Position numbers and translations under genes: made by a program
The notes under the pieces: generated by a model
Databases searched by the model: none
Told to the model about the DNA's origin: nothing
What the model saw: only the letters and a program-made list of their open reading frames with translations
Assembly (NCBI RefSeq): GCF_020873915.1
Contig: NZ_JAHWGP010000016.1
Span: 62,001-126,000 of the forward strand
Length of the DNA stretch: 64,000 nucleotides
Direction of reading: 5' to 3'
From: Streptomyces sp. DH5
Lineage (GTDB): Bacteria > Actinomycetota > Actinomycetes > Streptomycetales > Streptomycetaceae
Shown here: piece after piece, positions 24,633-32,793 of the stretch
Numbering within the stretch: the first letter of the stretch is position 1
Layout: every line of letters starts with the position of its first letter

Positions 24633-25582
24633 GTACCGCGGCCGCGTCCCCGGACGTCGCCTCCGGCCCCTTCGGCCACCCCGCCCTGTTCTACCGCGGC
24701 GACCGCGAGTACCTGGACGGCACCGTCCCCTTCGTGCGCGACGGGCTCGCCGCCGGGGAGCCCGTCGCGGTCGCCGTGCCCGGCGACCGGCTGCGGCTGC
24801 TGCGCGACGCGCTCGGCGCCGACGCGCGGCGGGTCCGGCTCCTGGACATGCGGGAGGCCGGGCGCAACCCCGGCCGGATCATCCCCGGCGTGCTGCGCGC
24901 CTTCGCCGACGCCCAGCCGGCCGGACAGCGGGTGCGGATCATGGGCGAGCCGATCTGGGCCGGCCGCTCCGCGAGCGAGTACCCGGCCTGCGTCCAGCAC
25001 GAGGCGCTGATCAACGCGGCCTTCCGGGGCCGTACGGTGACCATCCTGTGCCCCTACGACGCCGCACGGCTGCCCGGGCACGTCCTGGCGGACGCGCACG
25101 CCACCCACCCCACCGTCATCCCCGGTGGTTCCGGCCCCGCACGGCACAGCGAGTCGTACGCCCCCGACGCGGTCGTCGCCCGTTACAACGAGCCGTTGCC
25201 GCTCGCCGCGGACGCCATGACCTTCCCCTTCGTGGCGGATTCGCTGCCCGAGGCCCGGCACGCCGCGACCGACGAGGGACGACGGCTCGGCCTCACCGGC
25301 ACGGCCCTGGAGGACCTGGCCCTCACCACGGCCGAGCTGACCACGAACAGCGTGTTGCACGGCGGCGGTTCGGGAGTGCTGCGGGTGTGGGGCGAGGCCG
25401 GGCGCGTGCTGTGCGAGGTGCGCGACGGGGGGCGGTTCACCGACCCGCTCGCCGGCCGCCGGCCCGCCTCCCACGACCAGCGCGGCGGACGCGGGCTGCT
25501 GATGGTCAACCTGCTCGCCGACCTCGTCCGAATGCACACCGGGGACCAGGGCACCACCATCCGCTGCTGGTTCTCCCGCTGA
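24626..25582 (+). CDS. MEDS-domain sensor with HATPase (anti-sigma factor type) domain
   Basis: A 318-residue cytoplasmic protein. The N-terminal 180 residues look like a MEDS domain, the sensory module of DcmR-like proteins (HPALFYRGDREYLDGTVPFVRDGL, RIMGEPIWAGR, YPACVQHEALIN, CPYDAARL). The C-terminal part is a RsbW-like HATPase_c domain with the N-box LEDLALTTAELTTNSVLHGG and the G-box DQRGGRGLLMVNLLAD. In Streptomyces such proteins commonly work with STAS proteins to control alternative sigma factors. GTG 24626 overlaps the STAS gene. Confidence 0.83.
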   Translation: MLSTAAASPDVASGPFGHPALFYRGDREYLDGTVPFVRDGLAAGEPVAVAVPGDRLRLLRDALGADARRVRLLDMREAGRNPGRIIPGVLRAFADAQPAGQRVRIMGEPIWAGRSASEYPACVQHEALINAAFRGRTVTILCPYDAARLPGHVLADAHATHPTVIPGGSGPARHSESYAPDAVVARYNEPLPLAADAMTFPFVADSLPEARHAATDEGRRLGLTGTALEDLALTTAELTTNSVLHGGGSGVLRVWGEAGRVLCEVRDGGRFTDPLAGRRPASHDQRGGRGLLMVNLLADLVRMHTGDQGTTIRCWFSR

Positions 25583-25603
25583 CGGACGCCCCGCCCACGG
25601 GAC

Positions 25604-26641
25604 TCAGGCGCCCAGCGGGTTCAGCACCATCGGCGCGATCCTGCCCTCCAGCATCGCGCCCAGCCCCTCCACGGCGCACAGCTCCGGCCGATCGGCGATG
25701 TGCACCGGCATGCCCGTCGCCTGACGCAGCATCTGGTCCAGACCCGGCAGCAGGGCGCTCCCGCCGACCATCATGATCCCGCGGTCGGCGAGATCGGCGA
25801 CCAGATCGGGTGGGCACTCCCGCAGCACCTTGCCGATGCCGTCGAGCACGGCGGTGAGCGGTGTCTGGATGGCCTGCCGCACCGCGGCCGTGTCCACGGT
25901 CACCGAACGGGCCAGACCGGTGGCGACGTCGCGGCCGTGGATCTCCGTCGACTCCGGGCCCTGCGGGGTGAGCCCGTTGCCGGACAGGGCCAGTTGCAGC
26001 GGCCGTACGGACTGGCTCGGCAGCATCAGCTCGTGCTGGTGGCGCAGGTGCTGCACGATCGCGTTGTCCACCGCCTCACCACCGACCGGGACGCGCTGGG
26101 CCTGCACGATCGCGCCCAGGGACAGCACGGCCACCTGGGTGGCCGCCGCACCGCACACCATGATCATGGTGGCCTCGGGCTGTTCCACCGGCAGGCCGCA
26201 GCCGACGGCGGCCGCGATCAGCGTGTCCACCAGTTCCACCCGGCGGGCGCCGAGACCTACCAGCGTCTCGATCGCCGCACGCTGGGCGAGCGGATCGGCG
26301 TCGTGCGGGGTGCAGGCCGCCGCCCGCAGCCGCGGCTTGCGGCGCAGCGCGCGACGGGTCCGGTCGCCGATCAGCTGCCGCAGCATGCGCTGCGCCATCT
26401 CGATGTCGACGACCGTGCCCCCGGACACGGGCCGCACCACCCGGATGTAGCCCGGCGTGCGGCCCGTCATCTTCTCCGCGAACTCACCGACCGCGATCAG
26501 CGCACCCGTGCGGGTGTTCACGGCGGCGACCGACGGCTGGTCGACGACGAGCCCGGTCCCCTTGACGTACACCCTGGTCCGGGCCGCCCCCAGATCGACG
26601 GCGAAGTGGCAGCGGCGCAGCTGCTCCAGACTTGCGGTCAC
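25604..26641 (-). CDS. mbl: MreB-like cytoskeletal protein Mbl
   Basis: An actin-fold ATPase of 345 residues. The phosphate-1 segment FAVDLGAARTRVYVKGTGLV begins near residue 13, the phosphate-2/connect region reads TMIMVCGAAATQVAVLSLG, and adenosine-region GIMMVGGSALLPGLD is near residue 300. Several positions conserved in MreB are changed (GAARTRV for GTANTLV; VCGAAATQVA for DIGGGTTEVA), so ATP handling may be altered. As I recall, S. coelicolor Mbl (SCO2451) is the divergent second MreB homologue acting in aerial hyphae and spore walls, which fits. GTG 26641 has GGGAGGG six bases upstream. Confidence 0.85.
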   Translation of the reverse strand: MTASLEQLRRCHFAVDLGAARTRVYVKGTGLVVDQPSVAAVNTRTGALIAVGEFAEKMTGRTPGYIRVVRPVSGGTVVDIEMAQRMLRQLIGDRTRRALRRKPRLRAAACTPHDADPLAQRAAIETLVGLGARRVELVDTLIAAAVGCGLPVEQPEATMIMVCGAAATQVAVLSLGAIVQAQRVPVGGEAVDNAIVQHLRHQHELMLPSQSVRPLQLALSGNGLTPQGPESTEIHGRDVATGLARSVTVDTAAVRQAIQTPLTAVLDGIGKVLRECPPDLVADLADRGIMMVGGSALLPGLDQMLRQATGMPVHIADRPELCAVEGLGAMLEGRIAPMVLNPLGA

Positions 26642-27207
26642 GGCAGACCCTCCCGAGTGCGGCCCGACGGCCCGCCGGGCGGCGGACCTCTCAGGCATCG
26701 TGCGCGGGGGGCGGGGGCGGGCGCCTTTCCTGGAGGGCCGGGTGGGGGGCCGCCGAACGGGGGGCGCGCCGTGGCACGGGCGGCCTTCCGGCCGCCCGCA
26801 CCGGCTCCCCGGGGCGACTGGGCCCCGTCGGTGGATGGCCCGCCGCCGGGGTTTTTGCGGGTGGTGTGATGCCGGACTTCCGTGGGGGTCGTCGCCGGGG
26901 TTTCTGCGGGCGGCGTAGTGCCGGACTTCCGTGGGGGTTCTCCGGGCCCGCCCCGGGGCCGGGGCATCGCGGCGGTCACGTGAGGGGCGGACCCGCCGGG
27001 TGGTGCGGCAGGGACCCCTCGGCAGGGGCGGTCCAGGACCGGCCGCCGTGGTGCGGGCCGGACCGTGGTGCGGGCCGGGGGCAGGGGCCGTACACGCCTG
27101 GGCGCGCACCGCACCGCACCGCGCCGGCGGGCCGTGGCCCCGTGGACTTCCCCGTGGTCCGGGACCGCGCGCCCTCCCCGGGACCCGCGACGGCCGGGCA
27201 CCGCCGG
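26642..27207. other. 566-bp gap upstream of mbl, no gene supported
   Basis: This space lies upstream of mbl and downstream of the carboxyltransferase gene, both leftward. Open frames cross it, but without start signals or recognisable products. It holds the 49-bp tandem repeat at 26844-26941 and several short G/C-rich direct repeats (for example GTGGTGCGGGCCGGACC-like units near 27047-27080). The mbl promoter should be here but I cannot place it. Confidence 0.55.
26844..26941. repeat. 49-bp tandem duplication upstream of mbl
   Basis: Copy one is 26844-26892 and copy two 26893-26941. Both begin CGCCGGGGTTT and share GTGCCGGACTTCCGTGGGGGT or its one-base variant, with about seven differences over 49 positions. 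A T5 run in copy one is broken in copy two. A further partial match (TCCGTG-like, TCCCCGTGG) is not convincing. The repeat sits 200-300 bp upstream of mbl. Confidence 0.75.
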
Positions 27208-28563
27208 TCACCGGGTGGTGTGGCGGTCGTCCGTCGCTCCCACGACGCCCCGGATCACCCCCAGCTCCACCAGGTCCTGCGGGCGGACGCGGAGCCGGTC
27301 CGCCGTGGCCCGCGCCTCGTGCGGGGGGCGTTTGAGGATGGCCGCGGCGAGTTCCGGGGCGATCACCGAGAAGTAGCTGTCCGGGGTGGCCCAGGTGTTG
27401 CCGGGGGCCGCCAGGGCCAGCGCGCCGCCGGAGCCGCCCTCGCCGACGACCAGCGTGGTGACCGGCGTACGGGCTGCGGCCACGGCGCCGAACAGGTCGG
27501 CGACGGCCGGTCCCGCGCCCTGCCGTTCGGCCTCCGCGTCGTTGGCCGCGCCCGGTGTGTCCACCAGGGTCAGCACCGGGATGCCGAGCCGGCCGGCGAG
27601 CCGGACCAGCCGGGCGGCCGTGCGGTAGCCGGCGGGGCGGGTCGCCGCGCCGGTCTGTGCCGCGTAGGCGACGGTGCGGCCCTCGTGCTCGCCGAAGCCG
27701 CAGAGCATGCCGTCCGGGTCGGTGCCGCCGCAGCGGTCGCCGCCGAGGGAGACGCGGGAGGTGAAGTAGGCGTCGAGGTAGGCGCCGGCGCGGGGGCGTT
27801 CGGGGGAGCGGGCCCGCAGGACCGCGTCCCAGCCGGTGGCCGGCAGGTCCGGCGCGCCCAGCGGGAGGGGCGTGGGGGCGGGGGCGGTGGAGGGGCGGGT
27901 CAGCAGCCGCAGCCAGCGGCCCAGGGTCTCCCGCAGCTCCTCCGGGCGGACCAGCGCGTCCGCGGCACCCGCCGCCACCTGCGCCTCGGCCGTGTACGCC
28001 GTCGGGTCCGCGTCCGCCGGCCGGACCCGTGAGCCGGCGAAACCGACCTGGGCGCCGGGCAGTGCCAGGACGACGTCGGCGCCCGCGCCCAGGGTGGCCC
28101 AGCCGCCGCCGGTCGTCGGGTCCCGCACCACCGCGACCTGCGGCAGCCCGGCCTCCCGGGTGAGCGCCGACTCCCTGGCGACCCGCTGGAGCTGGGTGAG
28201 CGCGAGCATGCCCTCCTGCATCCGGCTGCCGCCGGTGGCGACCAGCGGCACCACGGGCAGCCGGTGCGCCCGGGCGTGCCGGTGGGCCGCCTCCAGACGG
28301 TCGCCGGCGCGTGCGCCGAGGGAGCCGCCGAGGAAGCCGAACTCGAAGGCGACGACGACCGCTTCGGTGTCCCCGACGCGTGCCGTGCCGCAGATCACCG
28401 ACTCCCGCTCACCGGTGCGCAGCGTGGCGCGGGCGCGGGCGTCGTCGTAACCGGGCCAGCCGAGCGGACCGTCCGGAACCGACTCCGGTGTGGAGTACGG
28501 AAGTTCGGTGAAGTCGTCGGCGACGGCGGCGACGGCCTCGCGGGCGGAGAGGCGGTCAGTCAC
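27208..28563 (-). CDS. Carboxyltransferase with fused AccD-like and AccA-like halves
   Basis: A 451-residue crotonase-fold carboxyltransferase. The N-terminal half resembles the beta type (FEFGFLGGSLGARAGDRLEAA, GGSRMQEGMLALTQL, GGGWATLGAGADVVLAL). The C-terminal half resembles the alpha type (GRLGIPVLTLVDTPGAANDAEAERQG, VVGEGGSGGALALA, WATPDSYFSVIAPELAAAIL). No N-terminal zinc-finger cysteines are present. It lacks biotin and biotin-carboxylase domains, so partners would be encoded elsewhere. It overlaps the end of matB by 8 bp. By family it may be an acyl-CoA carboxylase subunit or a malonate-decarboxylase-like enzyme (beta/gamma fusion). The matB link favours a malonyl-CoA substrate; this is inference. 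Confidence 0.8.
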   Translation of the reverse strand: MTDRLSAREAVAAVADDFTELPYSTPESVPDGPLGWPGYDDARARATLRTGERESVICGTARVGDTEAVVVAFEFGFLGGSLGARAGDRLEAAHRHARAHRLPVVPLVATGGSRMQEGMLALTQLQRVARESALTREAGLPQVAVVRDPTTGGGWATLGAGADVVLALPGAQVGFAGSRVRPADADPTAYTAEAQVAAGAADALVRPEELRETLGRWLRLLTRPSTAPAPTPLPLGAPDLPATGWDAVLRARSPERPRAGAYLDAYFTSRVSLGGDRCGGTDPDGMLCGFGEHEGRTVAYAAQTGAATRPAGYRTAARLVRLAGRLGIPVLTLVDTPGAANDAEAERQGAGPAVADLFGAVAAARTPVTTLVVGEGGSGGALALAAPGNTWATPDSYFSVIAPELAAAILKRPPHEARATADRLRVRPQDLVELGVIRGVVGATDDRHTTR

Positions 28564-30007
28564 GGGTGAGCGCCCGCTTCATGATCTTGCCCATGTCGTT
28601 GCGGGGCAGGGCGTCGAGGTGACGGACGACGCGGGGCCGCTTGTGCGGGGCGAGGCGTCCGGCGACGTGGTCGGCCAACTCCCGGAGCGTGGGCGGGGAC
28701 TGCGGATCCGCGGGCACCACCCACGCCACGATCCGCTCGCCCAGATCCGCGTCGGGTTCGCCGGTGACCGCGGCTTCCCGCACTCCCGGATGTTCCAGCA
28801 GCGCGTTCTCGATCTCTCCCGCGCCGATCTTGTAACCGCCGCTCTTGATCAGGTCGGTGGCCTTGCGGCCGACGATGCGGACCTGGCCGTCGGGGTCGCG
28901 CACCGCCATGTCCCCGGTGCGGAACCAGCCGTCGGCGGTGAACGCGGCGGCCGTGGCGTCCGGCCGGTTCAGGTACCCGGTGAACAGGTTCGGCCCGCGG
29001 ACCTGGATCTCGCCGACCGTCTCACCGTCGTACGACGCCACCGGCGAGCCGTCCTCCTCCACCAGCCGCAGCTCCACGCCCGGCAGCGGCACGCCCACCG
29101 TGCCGGGGCGGGCCTCGCCGTCCACGCGGACACTGGTGTTCATCAGGGTCTCCGTCATGCCGTACCGCTCGACGACCCGGCGTCCGGTCGCCGCCGCGAT
29201 CCGTTCGTGGTCGTGCACGGGCAGCGCGGCCGACCCGGACACCAGCAGCCGCGCCCCGGCCAGCGCCTTCGCCGGCTCCGGCCCGTCGGGCAGCGCCTGC
29301 GCCAGCCGGTGGTACATCGTCGGCACGCCGAACAGCATGGTCGCGCCGTCGTTCAGCTCGCGCGCCACGCCCTCGGTGGTGAACCCGCCCAGGTGGCGTA
29401 CGCAGCCCCCGAGGCGCAGCGGGCCGAGCGTGCCGAGGACGAGCCCGTGCACGTGGAACAGCGGCAGTCCGTGCACCAGGACGTCGTCGCCGGTCCACTG
29501 CCAGGCGTCGGCGAGGGCGTCCAGGGTCGCGGCGATGGCGCGGCGCGGGAGGACGGCGCCCTTGGGCGGGCCGGTGGTGCCGGAGGTGTAGACGATCAGC
29601 GCGGGGTGCTCCGCGTCCAGCGCCCCGTCCTCGGGCAGCACGGCCCGGGCCGCTGCGTCCACGTCGACCCGGGGCAGCGCGTCCAGCGGGGCGGGGAGCG
29701 GTGTGCCGGGCGCGGCGAGCACCAGGTCCGGGGCGCTGTCGGTGAGGATGTGCCCGAGCTCCCGCTCACCCGACTTCGGGTTGAGCGGCACGACCACCGC
29801 CCCCGCGAACAGCGCCCCGGTGACCGCGACGGCGGTCTCCAGCGTCGGCGCGGCCCATACGGCGACCCGGCGCGCCTCCCTCAGGCTCCCGCCCACCGCA
29901 CCGGCCGCCCCGGCGAGCTCGCCGTACGTCAGTGAGCGCTCGCCGAAGCGCAGGGCGGGCCGGTGGGCGGCCCGGGCGTCGGCCAGGGCGGGGAAGAGAG
30001 AGGACAC
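28556..30007 (-). CDS. matB: Malonyl-CoA synthetase
   Basis: An ANL-superfamily acyl-CoA ligase of 483 residues that makes malonyl- or methylmalonyl-CoA from the diacid, CoA and ATP. Motifs: the A3 P-loop VYTSGTTGPPKGAV, A4 LPLFHVHG, A5 ERYGMTETLM, A7/A8 DGWFRTGDMAVR and VGRKATDLIKSGGYKIGAGEIE, and the A10 lysine in RNDMGKIMKRALT. Length and context match the structurally studied S. coelicolor MatB (SCO2444, from memory). The start GTG 30007 has AAGGAG eight bases upstream. It can supply extender units for polyketide or fatty-acid synthesis, and is coupled to the carboxyltransferase gene downstream. Confidence 0.88.
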   Translation of the reverse strand: MSSLFPALADARAAHRPALRFGERSLTYGELAGAAGAVGGSLREARRVAVWAAPTLETAVAVTGALFAGAVVVPLNPKSGERELGHILTDSAPDLVLAAPGTPLPAPLDALPRVDVDAAARAVLPEDGALDAEHPALIVYTSGTTGPPKGAVLPRRAIAATLDALADAWQWTGDDVLVHGLPLFHVHGLVLGTLGPLRLGGCVRHLGGFTTEGVARELNDGATMLFGVPTMYHRLAQALPDGPEPAKALAGARLLVSGSAALPVHDHERIAAATGRRVVERYGMTETLMNTSVRVDGEARPGTVGVPLPGVELRLVEEDGSPVASYDGETVGEIQVRGPNLFTGYLNRPDATAAAFTADGWFRTGDMAVRDPDGQVRIVGRKATDLIKSGGYKIGAGEIENALLEHPGVREAAVTGEPDADLGERIVAWVVPADPQSPPTLRELADHVAGRLAPHKRPRVVRHLDALPRNDMGKIMKRALTRD

Positions 30008-30070
30008 GCGTCGTACTCCTTGACTGGCTGTCGTGCGAAGACGGTCGGTACCCGGTGGGTCCAGGGTGCC

Positions 30071-31165
30071 CTACGTCCGCGCGGGGGCGGCAGTGGGCCG
30101 GGCCGGTGCGGTCGTCACGTCCGCCACGACGCAGCTCACGTTGTCCGGACCTCCGGCGGTGTTCGCCGCGGTGATCAGGGCGTGGACCGCCTCGTCCGGA
30201 GTCGGGGCGGTGGCCAGCAGGTGCGCGATCGTGTCGTCGGAGACGGTGGTGGGGAGACCGTCGGAGCACAGGAGGTAGCGGTCGCCCCGGCGGGCCTCGT
30301 GCAGGCGGAGGTCGGGAGTGGAGGTGGTGGACTCCGTGCCGGTGAGGGCCTTCAGCAGGAGGCTGCGCCGGGGGTGGGAGGCGGCCTCCTCCGGGGTCAG
30401 GCGGCCCTCGTCGAGCATCGACTGGACCACGGTGTGGTCGTGGGTGATGCGGAACAGCTCGCCGTCACGGAGCAGGTAGGCGCGGGAGTCGCCTATGTGG
30501 ACCAGGGCCAGCCGGGAGCCCGTCCACAGGAGGGCGGTCAGCGTGGTGCCCGCCTCCTCCGTCCCCCCGGCCGCGTCCCGCACCGCCTGCGCGGCACCCT
30601 GCACCGCGTCCTCCAGCAGGTTCAGCACCCCGCCCGCCGGTACCTCCGGTGTGTCCAGGAACCGCAGCGCCTCCACCGCCGCGCCGCTCGCCGTCGCCCC
30701 CGCCGGACCGAAGCCGTCGGCCACGGCCAGCAGCCGGCCGCCCGCGTACGCCGTGTCCTGGTTGGCGGTGCGGACCCGGCCCCGGTCGGAGTGGGCGCAG
30801 TAACGCAGCTCCAGTGTGTTCATGGTGGTGTCCCTTCTCGACTCTTCCGTCAGGTGATCGACCAGGAACGCGGCGAGGTCCCCGCGCGCCGCCGTCTCCG
30901 CCTCCACCCGGGCCCAGTACGCCCGGATCTCCGCGGCGGCGGCACCGGGGCCGAGGGAGCACACGTGCCGGATGCCGGCCAGCGGCATGCCCACGCGGCG
31001 CAGCCACGCCACCAGCCGGGCCTGTTCGAGCTGCTCCACCGCGTAGTAGCGGTAGCCCGTGTCCGGGTCCACCCGGGCGGGGCGCAGCAGGTCCAGCTCG
31101 TCGTACAGGCGCAGCGCCTTCGGGGACAGCCGGCACGCCTTCGCGAAGGCTCCGATCGTCAGCAT
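30071..31165 (-). CDS. MerR-type HTH fused to PP2C phosphatase
   Basis: A 364-residue fusion. Residues 1-75 are a MerR winged-helix domain (LTIGAFAKACRLSPKALRLYDELDLLRP...YRYYAVEQLEQARLVAWLRRVGMPL) followed by a short coiled segment. Residues from about 115 form a complete PP2C Ser/Thr phosphatase: HSDRGRVRTANQDTAY, AVADGFGPAG with metal-binding Asp, LVHIGDSRAYLLRDG, LLCSDGLPTTV and AGGPDNVSCVV. PP2C phosphatases in Streptomyces often regulate sigma-factor partner switching. An internal ATG at 30823 lies exactly at the domain border with AGAAGGGA about eight bases upstream, so a separate 250-residue phosphatase may also be made. A MerR-type promoter precedes it. Confidence 0.85.
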   Translation of the reverse strand: MLTIGAFAKACRLSPKALRLYDELDLLRPARVDPDTGYRYYAVEQLEQARLVAWLRRVGMPLAGIRHVCSLGPGAAAAEIRAYWARVEAETAARGDLAAFLVDHLTEESRRDTTMNTLELRYCAHSDRGRVRTANQDTAYAGGRLLAVADGFGPAGATASGAAVEALRFLDTPEVPAGGVLNLLEDAVQGAAQAVRDAAGGTEEAGTTLTALLWTGSRLALVHIGDSRAYLLRDGELFRITHDHTVVQSMLDEGRLTPEEAASHPRRSLLLKALTGTESTTSTPDLRLHEARRGDRYLLCSDGLPTTVSDDTIAHLLATAPTPDEAVHALITAANTAGGPDNVSCVVADVTTAPARPTAAPART

Positions 31166-31202
31166 CCACGTCTCTCCCTCGCCGTTTCGCGTTCCGCCAC
31201 CG

Positions 31203-31233
31203 ATGCTGGGGCTTCCCCGAAGGTGAAGGTCAA
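31203..31233 (-). promoter_or_regulatory. MerR-type promoter (19-bp spacer with dyad) upstream of the MerR-PP2C gene
   Basis: On the minus strand TTGACC (31233-31228) and CAGCAT (31208-31203) are separated by 19 bp, longer than the usual 17-18. The spacer carries CTTC and GAAG half-sites in dyad. Over-long spacers with dyads are the hallmark of MerR-regulated promoters, where the regulator twists the DNA. The predicted start lies about 30 nt before the ATG at 31165. The -10 match is weak. Confidence 0.6.
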
Positions 31234-31328
31234 GCCGCCTTCCGTGGTTCCCGGGGACGGTTGTTAGCCTGCTCGCCGGTCAGCCGTCCGCGCCGTCCGG
31301 GCGCCGTTCGCATGAGGAGTGAGCCGTC

Positions 31329-32201
31329 GTGCCCCGTATCGCGCTGGTGACCTGCGCCCCCGGTCCCGAGACGTCCGAGGACCGTGATCTGCCGGGATTG
31401 GTGCGGGCCTTGGAGGAGGCCGGGGCGGAGGCGTCCGCCGAGGTGTGGGACGACGCCGGCGTGGACTGGGCGGGTTTCGACCTCGTCGTGATCCGCTCGA
31501 CCTGGGACTACAGCTGGCGGGCGGCGGAGTTCACCGCGTGGGCGGAGCGGTGCGGCGCGGTGACCCGGCTGGCCAATCCGGCGGACGTGGTGCGGTGGAA
31601 CACCGACAAGCGCTACCTCGGGGATCTCGCCGCCGCCGGGGTGCCGGTGGTGGAGACCCGGTACCTGGCTCCCGGGGACGCCCTCGACCTGCCCGACGGC
31701 CACGAGTACGTGGTCAAGCCGACGTCCGGGGCCGGCGCCCGGTTCGCCGCCCGCTACACGCCCGGCGAGCACGCCACCGCCGTACGGCACGTGCGGCGCC
31801 TGCACGCCGAGGGGTTCACCGCGATGGTGCAGCCCTATGTGCGCCGCATCGACACCACCGGTGAGCGGGCGCTCGTGTACGTCGGGGGGACCCTGCTGCA
31901 CGCGAGCCGCAAGGGGCCGGTCCTCGCCCCCGGCACCCCCTACGACCGGCGCAAGGTGGCACACCCGGGGCTGACCGACTGGACCCCGAGCCTCGCCGAG
32001 GCCGCCGTCGCCCGGCAGGCGCTGGCCTGTGTGCCCGGCACGTCCGAGCCGCTGTACGCGCGCGTCGACCTCGTCGACGGGGAGGACGGCCTGCCCCGCG
32101 TGATGGAGCTGGAACTCGTCGAGCCGAACCTGTTCCTGTGGCTGCACCCGGAGTCGGTGCCGCGGGTCGTGGCGGAGGTCCTCAGGGCCGCGGCCCGCTG
32201 A
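31329..32201 (+). CDS. ATP-grasp domain protein
   Basis: A 290-residue cytoplasmic protein. The N-terminal segment (IALVTCAPGPETSEDRDLPGLVRALEEAG) is a preATP-grasp-like fold. WDYSWRAAEF and WNTDKRYLGDLAAAGVPVVET then lead into the ATP-grasp core, with VVKPTSGAGARFAARY (nucleotide lysine) and ARVDLVDGEDG...VMELELVEPNLFL (metal-binding acidic residues). Such enzymes ligate a carboxylate to an amine or thiol; the actinobacterial family resembles glutathione-synthetase-like ligases of unknown product. GTG 31329 has a GAGGAG-type site upstream (TGAGGAGTGAG). It is convergent with the gene at 32182, the two ends overlapping by 20 bp. Confidence 0.82.
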   Translation: MPRIALVTCAPGPETSEDRDLPGLVRALEEAGAEASAEVWDDAGVDWAGFDLVVIRSTWDYSWRAAEFTAWAERCGAVTRLANPADVVRWNTDKRYLGDLAAAGVPVVETRYLAPGDALDLPDGHEYVVKPTSGAGARFAARYTPGEHATAVRHVRRLHAEGFTAMVQPYVRRIDTTGERALVYVGGTLLHASRKGPVLAPGTPYDRRKVAHPGLTDWTPSLAEAAVARQALACVPGTSEPLYARVDLVDGEDGLPRVMELELVEPNLFLWLHPESVPRVVAEVLRAAAR

Positions 32202-32793
32202 CCGCCGTCCGCTGGAGCAGCCCCCAGGTGAACTCGGCGACCACCTCGCGCGGCACGCCGCTCACGTCGGGGGCGGTGAGGGCGAGTCCCCAGCGGGTGG
32301 GGGCCGAGCCCTCCAGGGGGCGGGCGGGGGCGAAGGCGCGGGCGGCCTCGTCCACCGTGCAGGACCAGGGCGTGAGGTCCTCCAGCGTGCGCAGGACGGG
32401 CACCGGGGCGCCCGGCGCGCGCACCAGCCACGCGTTCCACACCGCGCCGCCGGCCGCCGGGGCCAGCACCTCGAAGCGCAGGTCCGGCCAGAGCGGCAGC
32501 GGCCACCGCCATGCCTCGCAGTCCAGGTCACCGACCCTGCGCGGGGTGCGGGACGCCGGCTCGCCGAGCACCGACCGGTACCGTGACAGGGCCGGGCGGG
32601 AGCGCGGCGAGCGGACCATCGCCTGCCAGCGCCGGTTGGCCTCGCGCAGGTCCGCGGGGGAGGCGCCCAGGGTGCGCCGGGCGTCCTCCACCGGGCCGGG
32701 AGCGTGGTCGGCCATGCGGCGCAGCAGCACGAGCTGGAAGTCGAACGGGGTGAACGGTCTACTGGGGCGTCGTCCGGTCGGCACGGGAAGCAT
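32182..32793 (-). CDS. Hypothetical protein, last gene of the envelope-glycan chain
   Basis: A 203-residue soluble protein with many Trp, Pro and Arg residues and no signal peptide or membrane helix. I do not recognise a domain. Segments such as CEAWRWPLPLWPDLRFEVL and WSCTVDEAARAFAPARPL look like a folded alpha/beta protein rather than noise. Third-codon GC bias supports the frame. Its start lies 35 bp inside the FkbM gene on the same strand (ATG 32793, or GTG a few codons later), and its 3' end overlaps the convergent ATP-grasp gene. It may be a partner or modifier of the preceding enzymes; no function can be given. Confidence 0.65.
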   Translation of the reverse strand: MLPVPTGRRPSRPFTPFDFQLVLLRRMADHAPGPVEDARRTLGASPADLREANRRWQAMVRSPRSRPALSRYRSVLGEPASRTPRRVGDLDCEAWRWPLPLWPDLRFEVLAPAAGGAVWNAWLVRAPGAPVPVLRTLEDLTPWSCTVDEAARAFAPARPLEGSAPTRWGLALTAPDVSGVPREVVAEFTWGLLQRTAVSGPRP

